From Apostichopus japonicus (taxonomy: Eukaryota > Echinodermata > Holothuroidea > Aspidochirotida > Stichopodidae), in NCBI RefSeq assembly GCF_037975245.1, contig NC_092583.1, positions 14,423,264 to 14,487,263 of the forward strand: a stretch of DNA of 64,000 nt, given 5' to 3'. The notes under the pieces are model-generated. The model was not told the origin of the DNA, did not search any database, and was given only the letters and a program-made list of their open reading frames with translations. The number at the start of each line of letters is the position of its first letter. Position 1 is the stretch's first letter. Shown piece by piece: positions 32,801 to 44,800 of this stretch. Position numbers and translations under genes: made by a program.

Positions 32801-35800
32801 GAATAAATGAAAAACTTGATAGGCATTACAGAGATCATTGTGTATCTGTTCAAGAATTCTAATAGAGTTATGAAAGACATCCCGCTACCACAAACAGCTG
32901 GGTACCAGCAGAGTTGTGGTACAAGTACAACGTAATGGGTACGAGTATAATTCCACCTGGTAGGGAATATGAGTAAGATTAGAAGGCTCTAGTCATGAGT
33001 ACAAGAACTTCATTTTGTACAAGATTTCCAAAATGCCCATATTACCAGTCGGAGTACCAATGGACAAGGTAGAGTATCAGAACTGGTGGTACAATTTGAG
33101 TACAGACTCACCACAAGTCAGAGTACCAGCCTGTCAATGCTAGGATGATTATTTCCGGATTACACCAGATTTGCACTTCTGTCGAACTTTCACAGAAGGA
33201 TTTCGGTCCACGGTCCGCAAGAAACTATGACGAGATTAAGAAGGATCTGACCAAATGTAAAGAACTTCATTCCAAAGCCAGCCAGTCCAACACAGAGCTG
33301 AGGAAAGCCATGGGTACACATATGGAGAATATCAAGATCCTAGCATGCCCAATAGAAGAGATACAAGCTGCCCTGCCGTCTCTAAGAGCTGCAGAATGTA
33401 AGTCATCCCTTTAGTGAGACATCATCTGCCATTTGTGGTGATGTTATCTCCTCCAAATCCCAGGCATTTCTGGGAATCCTCAGTTAGCTCAAACTGCAAT
33501 TTGTGACATTAAAATGGGGAGCATAATATTGCTTTTCTAATTCATTTTCATTTGATGGAAAATATCTAGAATGGATGTTGATTTGACTACCTGTGCACTT
33601 TGAATATAATCTGCTATAATTGATCAGATGTTTGTATTTTATCGTCTTACTCTGTAGCGTCTGTTGATAAAGATGCCGAGGCGAACCTGAAGAGGCTACT
33701 GGTAAAAGTTGATGAGATGAAGAAACAAAGGAAAGAGCTGGAACAGCAGCTGAGGGAAAGCATACAGAAAGATGATGTTACAAATACTATTGCGACCCAA
33801 CAACAAGGGAACCTACAGGTATGTGACCTTTGACCTCTCATGTCCAAATTACTTGTAGTACAAAGGATGACCCACTAACAGGAAAGCTTATGGAATGGTT
33901 ATCTTATGTCTCTCAAGGTACCTCATGTCCAAGTTACCTCTCATGTCCAAGTACAAGGGTGACCCACTAACAGGAAAGCTTATGGAATGGTAACCTCATG
34001 TCTCTCAAGGTACCTCATGTCTCTAAAGGTACATCATGTCCAAGTTACCTCTCATGTTTAAGTACAAGGGTGACCCTCTCATGTTTTAGTACAAGGGTGA
34101 CCCACTAACAGGAAAGCTTATGGAATGGTAACCTCATGTCTCTCAAGGTACCTCATGTCTCTCAAGGTACCTCATGTCTCTCAAGGTACCTCATGTCTAA
34201 GTTACCTCTCATGTCCAAGTACAAGGGTGACCCTCTAACAGGAAAGCTTATGGAATGGTAACATTATGTCTCTCAAGGTACCTCATGTCCAAGTTACCTC
34301 TCATGTCCAAGTACAAGGGTGACCCACTAATAGGAAAGCTTATGGAATGGTTACATTATGTCGCACCAGGTACCTCATGTCCAAGTTACCTCTCACCTCC
34401 AAGTACAAGTGTGCAACATGAATTGCTACTCATGTCACAGAATTTTAACCGTTCATGTTATAGCAATTAATTTCTCTTATTATTACTAAAACCCCCCAAA
34501 AATTTTCCATCTCCATTTCCTGCACCACCAGGCATTCTTTCAGCAACAGCTTGAGAAACACTCACCGCTGGTCACCTACCTATCACAGAATTTAGGAGCT
34601 CAAGATAACATCCTGCGAGCCCTAACAGACGCTAATGCATCCTACGCTGATTCTAGGAAAGTCACCTCAGACACAAAGCAAAAGTAAGTTTACAAAAGTC
34701 TGATTATGAAAAACCTTTCTAGACTATTTGGAAATAATTTGGTCTGAGATTTTTTATCCTGCTAGGATCTTCTTCAAATGGACACAGTTTGCCTTTGAAG
34801 AAAAAATGTCAAAAAAATGTCAGGCTGTTTAATTTGTACATTTTCCCTACACAGGCTATTTTGTAGTACTTGGGCAGTTTGTTAAAAAAAATTCTCTTTT
34901 GAGATATTTTGTGTGTTACCGTGTTACTAACAACAGCTAGTTTTGATTGAACAGAGTTTTTCTCCTCGTGTGTAAAATATCTTATCACAAAACATTTCAT
35001 TGTTATATTAGCACCAATTTTGAGTGAAGTGCATCGGTATTGGCTAAACATTTCCTGCATGTTCTAATCTGCCAGGTAATTAATTCAATCAGACATTGGG
35101 AGGGTTAACTTGTGAACCCTGTATGTTTGAGCATTAGTGACCATTTTTAGACTGTCTAGCATATTTTGGGCCAGTATTAATTATCTTTGATGCATGAAGT
35201 AAGTCTATACCTTGTCTACATTAAGATAAGTTACATCGCCTAGACCTGCATCAGATTCTTTGCAGACAAACTTTATCCTAAATTATGAAACATCCAAGTT
35301 GAAATACTTGTCATGAATAGTAACCCAAATTAGCAATATGTATGTGCATTAAGTTTTAAGTTTGCTGAATTTGCATAAATTTTTGTTAAAGTAAATATTG
35401 TATGAACATGATCTAAATAAAAATAGATGTGTTACATGATAATTTCTTCCATTCTGAAGAGTTCGCAGATGAATTGAATCACAAAACTGACCAAATCATC
35501 TAAAGTTTTTCAAGTATTATTGACTTCAGCCACAGCAATATAAATATTTATTATCAATGGCCAAAGTTTATATGCCCTGAGAGCAGAATTTGAATATTAA
35601 CATTCCTGTGGTCTAAAGAGAAGGCTAGTATGTAAATGATCCGAGTAAAGTGTAGAAATTTAACGTAATAATTTCCTTTTTACATTTAATTTCTGTCCTC
35701 CCATGAATATTCACTCTTTTGTTTATTTTGCAATGTCATTCCTTCAGGAGGGAAGACAAAATACAAGAGCTAATTACATCCTACACAGTTTACGATGATT

Positions 35801-38800
35801 TGATCGCCAAGTCTCTGAAAGGGATTGACTTTTACAAGAAACTGGAGGGCACCGTTACAAAGCTCTTGGCAAAGACGAAGGAATTAGTCGAGGGTTCTCA
35901 AAAAGAACGCAGTAAGAAGATCAGTACCTTAAGAGGTAGGTCGACATTGTCTTCACCAATATTTTGTTTTTATTGAAATCAACGGGAAGAACTATTCTGA
36001 ATGTAATTAAAGAAGATTTGTGGTGATGATAAGAAGGGAGTTTTGCTAACAGCATCTGGCTGTTGTTCCAACATGTAGCCGTTTCTCGAATAGACTTGAG
36101 ACCAAAAAAAAGACTGAAAATGATTAAATTTGTGAAATTAAGATCACAAAACTTCTCTAATGACTTGATTATGGATGCAGCATTTTAATTATACATTGTG
36201 TAGTACCATTGTCAATTTTCTACAGCAGATGTGCAGAAAATAATGTTTTAAAAAAGACATGTAATGCACATTATGGAGACTTTGTACGTTATTTGGAGAA
36301 AAACTAGCTTGATTGGAAATAGTTATAGTATTTTAAAGATAGTCAGCAACAAAAGACTTGTCATGCATATTCATGTATCTATGAGTCATATCAGCCAATC
36401 ATGTCTCCTCTTATCTTATTCCATCTATCACACTGTTTGAAACATATATGGACTGTTTAGAACACTAGCTCATTTGCCTTTGGAAAAATTTGAGCTATGA
36501 AGTAACTGTGTTTCCCCTAGTAACAATTAAAAAAAAAAAAAAAAAATCAAAATTATTCGCTCAAAAGAATGTTATCTTGTTTTAAAGTCCTTAAGATGAT
36601 TGAGCTTATAAATACTATTTAAGGCAACATGTCAAAAAGATAAGCTGCAGCAGCTGCAAACTACCCTGCAGCAAAGCTGCATCAATATCAAACAATAGAG
36701 ATTATCTCGGCAGACCAGCTGGGCCTATTGTGTGAAACTGCAGAGAACAAAATATCTCTGACACATCATGGATGTACGATTAGCCGTGCCCCTCGGCATC
36801 CTACTTTTGACACAATCGCCTTATTTGTATTAAACAGTATGCCTCATATTACCTTGAATTGGTATGAATTAGTGAATCCTCCTATTGTCGTTATTTAAAT
36901 TTCAGCTCCCCAGAGACCATTTGCACCAAAACCAGTTGCTCCAGGTCCTGAGGTACCACAGGGTCCAAAATTATCAGACTTCTGGAAACCTAAATCATCT
37001 CCAGATAGGAAAAGGGAAAGAAAAGACATGACTTCCACCCTTCCAGGTACTCCATCTGGGTACATGGTATCTGCTAGCACTGGAGTACCAAGCTCAATGG
37101 GTCAAGGACAAGGCCCTTTACCCTCGCTAGTACCCATGCAGTATGGTCATATTCCTTCACAAGCAGGGCCAGTGGCTTCTCAAACTCCTCAGATGCCACC
37201 CGTCTCAAGTCATTTGCCGAATCCTCAATTACCGCATTCAGCTCCCAATGTCATGCATACCATGCAGCCGACGTCATTACCACACGAGAACCTGACTGGT
37301 GCAACTCATGGAAACAGACCCCCGCAGATCCCAACTGGACATCAAGTATTGCCCAGTTCGATGAATGCGCCTCAACAACACCCAGCAGCGGCCATGCAGA
37401 CGAGTCAAGCTGCTACCCTCCCACAACAGAATACAACTCCTCTACCCACTAGTATGCAACCACCTGGAGGTCTTCCTCCTTCCACACAGATGAATCAACC
37501 ATCATCTACCATGGTGCATCAGACGGGCCAACCACAGTCATTGCCTACAGGATCTGCGTCCTACCCGGCCGCTCAACCATCATCTCTGCCACCAATGGGA
37601 CACCCACATCCTGGCGTCGCAATTCCAGGAGGGGCTCATCCTCTAGCTGGCCAGTCTCCATATGGTACCAATTTGCCAAATCAATATGGGCAAAGAGGTG
37701 CGCCTCTACAAGGATTCCCTGGGGAATCTCAAATCCCAGCAGTTCAACAGAGTAGTCCATCACCACACAGCCAAAACCAAAACACATTGGCTCAGAGACC
37801 AACCACAAGTCCAGCTAATTTAGTCGGTCATCAGCCGGATGTAACTCAGCCATTACAGTCGAATATTAATCGACCAACTCCTGTCCATCAACAACACACC
37901 CAACCCATCAATCAACAACCCATCAATCACCAACAGCAGCCCCTGAACCAACAACAGTCTCTCAACCAACAACATACCAACAGCCAACAACATCCCAACA
38001 GCCAACAGCAGCCTCTCAACCAGCAGCAGCCTCTAAACCAGCAGCAGCTCTTTAGCCAACAAGGACGACCACCTGGAAATCAGTCAGCATTCACTGTACC
38101 ACCACAACTTCCTGTTAGCCAGTTTCAATCTGTTGATCAACAACTACCATCTAATCAACAGACAAGACCATCTGGTAATACTCAAATGTACAACCAACAG
38201 CAGCAACAACAGCAGCAGCAACAGCAGCAGCAACAGCAGCAGCAACAGCCTCCTTTCCAACAGCAGCAGACATTCAGTCATCAACAGCAACCCTCTGGTC
38301 ATCAAGGTCTGTATTCTCATCAACAGCAGGCTGGCAGTCAACAGGTACAACACAGACCTAACCAACAGGTGCAACCCACCACTGGCAATCAACCTATGGC
38401 AGGTCAACAAGTACCACCAGTGAGCCAACATCAAGTTTTCAACCAGCACCATCCTGCTGTCGGTCAGCCGCAGGCGATAAATTCTCATACACAACCGCAT
38501 CCGCATGGTCAGCAACCGACCGTTGGGCCACAGATACCAAGCAGTAAATCACAGAACGCCAGCCAGCAACAACAGCATGTAGGGCAACATCAATCTATCA
38601 GTCAAGCTCAATCTGTAAACCAGCAGTTCTACAATCAACATCCAAGCAGTCAATCCTTTGCTGGTAGTCAACAAGCGGTGACCCCTAGAAACGTCGGTAA
38701 TCCACAGACCTCAATGCCCAACATGAATCCAGTTAATTTCTCACCCCAGCGTCAACCATTCCCACCTGTCAGTACATCTGTGACCAATCAGCCTCCTAGT

Positions 38801-41800
38801 AATCGTGTACCACAAGGGTACCCTCTGAGGATGCCCTCAGGCCATATACAACAATCAACAACACCACCTTCAAGTCAATATCAACAATCTACAAATGTTC
38901 CTCGACAGCCGTCGAGCCAAAGCTTTGGATCACCAAGTCATCTACAACAATCACAACAACATAGGTTTTCGCAACCTGGATCTTCTCAGTACCAAGTAAG
39001 ACAGACAGGGCCATCTCAAACTACACCTGTATCCCAATATCAGCAACAACCATACCACCAACAGGAGCCACGCCAACCGTCCTCCCAGGGTATGCCGCCA
39101 CATGGATACCAGTCACCTTCAAAGGTACCTCACCAGCAAGGTCCACCACAAATGCCAAGATACCCAGTAGCCACATCGACCGGACCTCAGCCGGTATCCG
39201 TGGGTCAAAGTTACCCGACTAATCAATCGGTCAATCCCGTGACCAACGTCAATATGAGATTGAAATCCGAGCAACAGAACCTTCCGGAACCGACATTACG
39301 GCCTACGAAACTCACAAAGGATTTGTTATCATCCAGTCCAGAAGGAGGGAGCCCTTTGAGGCAATCTGACATCTTGGCACCTCAAAACGTCAAGTCTGAT
39401 CAGACATCTGCAGTAAGAGAAGCCGAGCCAAAGCCAGTGGCGACGGATAGTCAACCACAGAGCTCAGTGGAACTTCTCAGTGGTCTCCAGCAAGGACTCA
39501 CTCCTGGCTTACAAGAAACGACTAGCACTCGCACCTCTCAGTCAAATCTAGCTATATTATCACAGCCTGTATCCAGCAGTGGCGTAAACGCCGCTACAGT
39601 TCCTCCAAACTCTAACTTAGCTATATTGTCACAGCCTGTGGTCAGTGGTGACCCCAGACCACAGCCAGTAGGGGCCATCAACAAACTGGACGTAGTGACG
39701 AGGCAACAACCGGTGGGTGCGTCGGATGGGGAAGACCCGTACTTGGATAAAGGACTGTTGGATCGGTTTGTGGATGAGGTCGAGAGGCTTGAGAAGTACG
39801 TGGAAGGGTTGAACCGCCAGATGCTCAGTGGACCAACCGTCCTGGACGGTGTCTGGAAAGTAAGTATTAATAGTTTATCTTTTGTACAGTATTCGATGTG
39901 ATGTGTTGAACTTGTAGTAATGTTCTACATTAGACAGTAATAGTGTGTAATGTGGTATGGTAATGTACTGTGTGACATAATTCCTTTGCAGTGTTTTTGA
40001 ACCTTCGTCAAAAATGCCCAGTATAAAAGGATAAACTAATAATAGTGCTAATGATGGTGAACTGTGTTCTGTTGTAGATTATGAACACTTCGTAATGTTT
40101 TATGTTATGTGTTTAACTCTTAATTCTTAAAAATGTGAATTGGTTAACTCTAAGTAGGCAGTAGTGGTGAACTCTCAATAGTGTTCTGTGTGACAGTTTG
40201 AACTCTTTGCAGTATTCTATCAGATTTTATGAACTCTTACAAATGTTCCAATTGAATTGATTAACTTTTAATAGTTAGAACGGTGGTGAACTCTGAACAT
40301 TGTTCTGTGTGACATTTTGAACTCTTTGCAGTATTCTATCAGATTTGAGGAACTCTTACAAATGTTCCATGTGAATTGGTTAACTCTTAATAGAGAGTAA
40401 AAAGTGGTGAACCCTCAACAGTGTTCTGTGTGACAGTTTGAATCCTTTGTAGTGTTCTCTCAGAGTTGTTGAACTCTTTAACATTGATTTGTATGCAATG
40501 AATGGTTAGCTCATGTGTAAAGTGGTGAACTCTTAACTGTTAGGCAGTTTGAACTTTGTCATCTTATAATTATTTTGTTTTCATCTCAGGATGTCAACGA
40601 CGACCAAGATAGAGAAACGAGGCAGTTTTCGATCTCCGTAGCGAGGTGTTACCCAACAAAGAACAGATACCCTGACGTCATGCCTTGTAAGTATATATAT
40701 AATTAATATTAATTAATTAATTAATTAATATAATTATTATAATAATAATAGTTGCTATGATTCTAATTACAAGGCATCACAAAGCAGGTTTCTAAAAACA
40801 AACATTACATATGAAGTCGTGTTTACAATGTTTCTTTTTCAATTTACTTCATCTTCTGTAAATTCTGCACTTCTCTACTCAAGGTCCTTCTCCCTTACGT
40901 GTATCACACTGCTTATTGCTGGGAATAATAAATGAAGATCGCATCGCAGAAATGTAGGAAACATAGTATTTTATAAGAGACAAAATTTGAACACTAAATT
41001 ATTCCATGTGTTGTGTAGTGGTATGATAAGTCCTTCACCCCAATACTAGATGTGTATATATGTGATAATGATAATATATGTGATAGTACTATAGTGTTAT
41101 TGTTTGTAGAAACCTGGACACTGGTTGAATATTAGTCAATAAATGCAAATTTTGACAGGGTACAGTTTATTCAGAATAACATAGAATAAAAAAAAATGGT
41201 CAAATTACTAAACAAGTGCAAAGATAGACAACACATTTTTGAAGTCAGATTCAAAAGTATTTTCCATTTTTATGATGAATATATTAACAAAATGCTGAAT
41301 TCTTCTCTTTTAAATAATGTCATAAAGCTTGTCATTCACCGGCTGGATCATTACAAGTTGAGAAATATGAATATCTGGTTAAGGATTTATTAATTTTGTT
41401 GAGTGAAGTAGGGTTCTCTAAGTGCTGCTGGCGGTGACAGGTTGCTGCGAGAGTTTTCACCGAATAAATAAATTAGTTATAAAAATGATGACAGATTATA
41501 AACAGGTGTTTCTGGATGAATTGATTAAGAAAAGGAGAATGAAACGGTTTTTTTAGGAGAGAAATAAATCATCAAACTGTAGATATCCATCCTAGTTATG
41601 TAAACTAAGTGATTGTACCTTTTGGGTCTGCTGTATTGCACAATACTTTGCACTGGCTTTAAAGGGATGGTCTCATGGCAGAGTTTAACAACTCTGTTAA
41701 GGTTTTTACTGCTATGAAGAAGTAAAAATCCAATCAAAATGCTACAAATTTAATGAAATAGCATGAATGCACCTGGCAACAGTGGTTCAGATAGTATCCT

Positions 41801-44800
41801 CACTGTAAATGAGGTTCAAGAGCTTTCGATTAAAAAAAAAACAAAAAAACTTGCAAATTATTTTATCGAGAGAGGTGAGTAATTAAAGTAGAAGACATAT
41901 GAAAAATGCAGTTTTGACATTTAGGTCATAAAAATAGATCATGGGCTTTTGATAAACATTTGTCATTAAATTATGAAAGTTAACCAAGTTAACTTTTTTG
42001 TTATGTGCATTACTTTCCAATGGAAGCCTTTGATGGTGATTTATCCTTGAAACAAGAAATACAGTGATTGCTTAGTAATCAATATTTCAACCCATATATT
42101 AACACAATTTCATCAAATTGCAACTTTATTTTTTTTTGCTCTGTGAATAAATTGTTTAATTATGATGAAGACAAGCAATTTATGTATTTTCTCAGTGGAA
42201 TTGCAACGATTACATCATTCTCAACTGTTGCCAGATGCATTCACAAGATATCACCAAATAAAAAAAATATTAAAAAATTCATATATCTTAGCCATACATA
42301 ATGCTATTAGGGTTTGATCTAAGAAAGTTGCAGAAAATGTTCAACAATTATGTAAAGAAATCAAGTTTAGCAACCAGAATATTCCTTTAAAGGTTCAGTA
42401 TCGCATCCATTTTTTTTTTCATGTTCTTTTTGACCCAGTTTTCTTTTCATAAGCATATTGGTCAAAAATCTTACATTATTTCTCTTCCACAGACGATCAC
42501 AACAGAGTCATGCTTAAGACGTCAAAAGACGACTTCATCAATTCCAGTTACATTAGAGATCTGTCGCCCTCTACGCCCACCTTCATCGCTACCCAGGCGC
42601 CGATTCCTACAACAATGGAGACATTCTGGCAAATGATATATGAACAGCAAGTTTTCCTGTTGGTTATGCTCGTCTCGTCCAAGTCAAAGGTACGTCATAC
42701 ATTCTTACCGGAGACACGAATCCAGCATCATATATTTGGCTCCTGTGATAGAGATGGCATTGTGGTCGTTGTGGTCAAGTGGTTTAGGCAGTGGACTTGT
42801 GATCTAAGGATTACAGGTTCGAGCCCTGAAGAGATCATTGCGTTGTGTCCTTGGGCAAGGCGCTTTATCTCCATTGCCTCTCTTCACCCAGGTGTATAAA
42901 TGGGGACTTGCGAGGTAACTTGTAAATATAGTTGCGTGCGCCGGTTTGTGGCTGCACCCTATGGAGAGTCCCATGGGGGACACGTGGTTGTGGTGCACTG
43001 TGGTGCCCCAGGAGAGATTGATTGAATTGCGCACACTTTGGTGTGTAGGTGTGTCAAGTTACCAATGACCAGGGTTGTAAAGTCGTGTGAGATGGCCTTG
43101 GCCCTGAACAAGACCCTAAAGAACAAGAACAAGGCCCAAGAACAAGGCCCTAAATAATAAATAAAAAAATTTAAAAAAAGATCTTTGTGAAGAAGAACAA
43201 CATCCTCACACAGCGAGGGACATAAACCCAACCATCATTAGCTTATTTGACATAGATCTTTGTGCCGATCAGTTTCGAAAAATTCTTGCTCCATTTGGGA
43301 GATATCCCAGTTTATATGTCGTATTTGGGGAATACATGCATAGAGTTGTGCCCTCGTTAAAGATGACGATGACAAAAAAAATGAAAATATGAAGAAAAAA
43401 AAGAGATTGTCAACTTTAGTGTAGCAGGTATTGGCTTCAGTGTGTAATCCAATGGTCAGAATGAGTAGGAACTAGCATTTTTGTTGTTGTAAATCTGTGA
43501 TATCATAGTACCGCTAGGACCTAAACCCAATAGCTTTCTCTACTTTTGTCATTTTTTAATCTATTTTCAAGGTAGAATGTTAAAAGTGTTAAATATACTG
43601 AAATCAATGCCATCATTAAGTCTTGTTCAAGAAACTTGAATATTCAAGATTCAGCATAAATTGCAAATCCCATCTTCATACCAGAAAATAAATATTTTAC
43701 TAAAGAAAGAAAATAAAAACCTTAAGAATTTAAAGCAGATGTGGCTCGATGATGTCATATTTAGACTTGATCAAGCCTTCAGCCTGGTGTAGGAAAGTAC
43801 AGTAAATGTACTGTATGATATCTTCCAAGTGGAAAAGATTCTTCCTAGTTACCTCTATCACATAGATGAATAATGATGATCGGGTTTTGTGTTTCCTTCA
43901 ATTCTATTTTTGGTGATGAAAAAGCTGGTAATTTTATTTTATTCACAAGTCCTTTATGAAAGTGTATCAAAGAAGAAATAAAGAGAGGACAACCATTCAG
44001 TAAATTTTCGTTCGAATAATAAATAAACTCTATTGAAGCAGATTACAAGTAATTCTAAATTAGCTTAATTTGCTCAAACTATCAAGAAGCTTTAAAAAAG
44101 TGGATGTTTATCGTTGGGAGATTCTACTAAACTTGCAGGACATAGGCATATTTATACCATTTTGTAGAAATTTGTGCAATTATTGTTATTATAGTTTTTC
44201 CATGATTTTTAATTATGTTCCTGATTTGTGTTCAAAGGCTCATTCATTTTTTGCTAATCTTCAATGTTTTTTTATATTCGTCACTAGTTTCCTTTGTACA
44301 TAATATTTCGTCTATGTTCGTCTCAGTTATTCGTCAGCACGTCTCCAAGTTCCATTTAGTATTTACTGTGACTAGTGTTACTTTGTTTTTTTTTTCGTTT
44401 TTTAACCATTCTTTAGGGTACCAGTGAGTTTCACCAGTACTGGCCTTCAGAGAGGGGACAATCTCAACGTCACGGGGCGTTCTCTGTGACCCTTCGAAGC
44501 TCTAAAAATACAGAGTTTCACATTGAGAGGTTTCTGCAGTTAAGACACGTACCGACCAAGCAAGTCCGAACTGTTCTTCATATGCAGTTCACAGCTTGGC
44601 CAGAATTGTAAGATTTTTTTGGTGATTAATCTGTTGCTTTCCTAATGAAATAAGCTGCAGTTTGTCATGTCTGTATCTTTGTGCACCTGTTTGTCTTTCT
44701 GTGTGTGTGTTTGTTTATATTTAAGCTCACTAAACTCCAGATGTGAATATTAAGCAATAGTAAAGGAGACTAAGAAGTTTACCAAGGTTGGCAGTCATGC

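Noticed and set aside
33145-33195. Upstream ATG at 33145 as an alternative start of a V-domain exon
   Set aside because: The acceptor at 33194-33195 gives the frame needed from exon 10 and matches the family; the upstream bases are intronic pyrimidine tract.
38144-38515. Leu-rich 123-codon minus-strand ORF that resembles a membrane protein
   Set aside because: Reverse reading of the CAG/CAA Gln run in PTPN23 exon 15.
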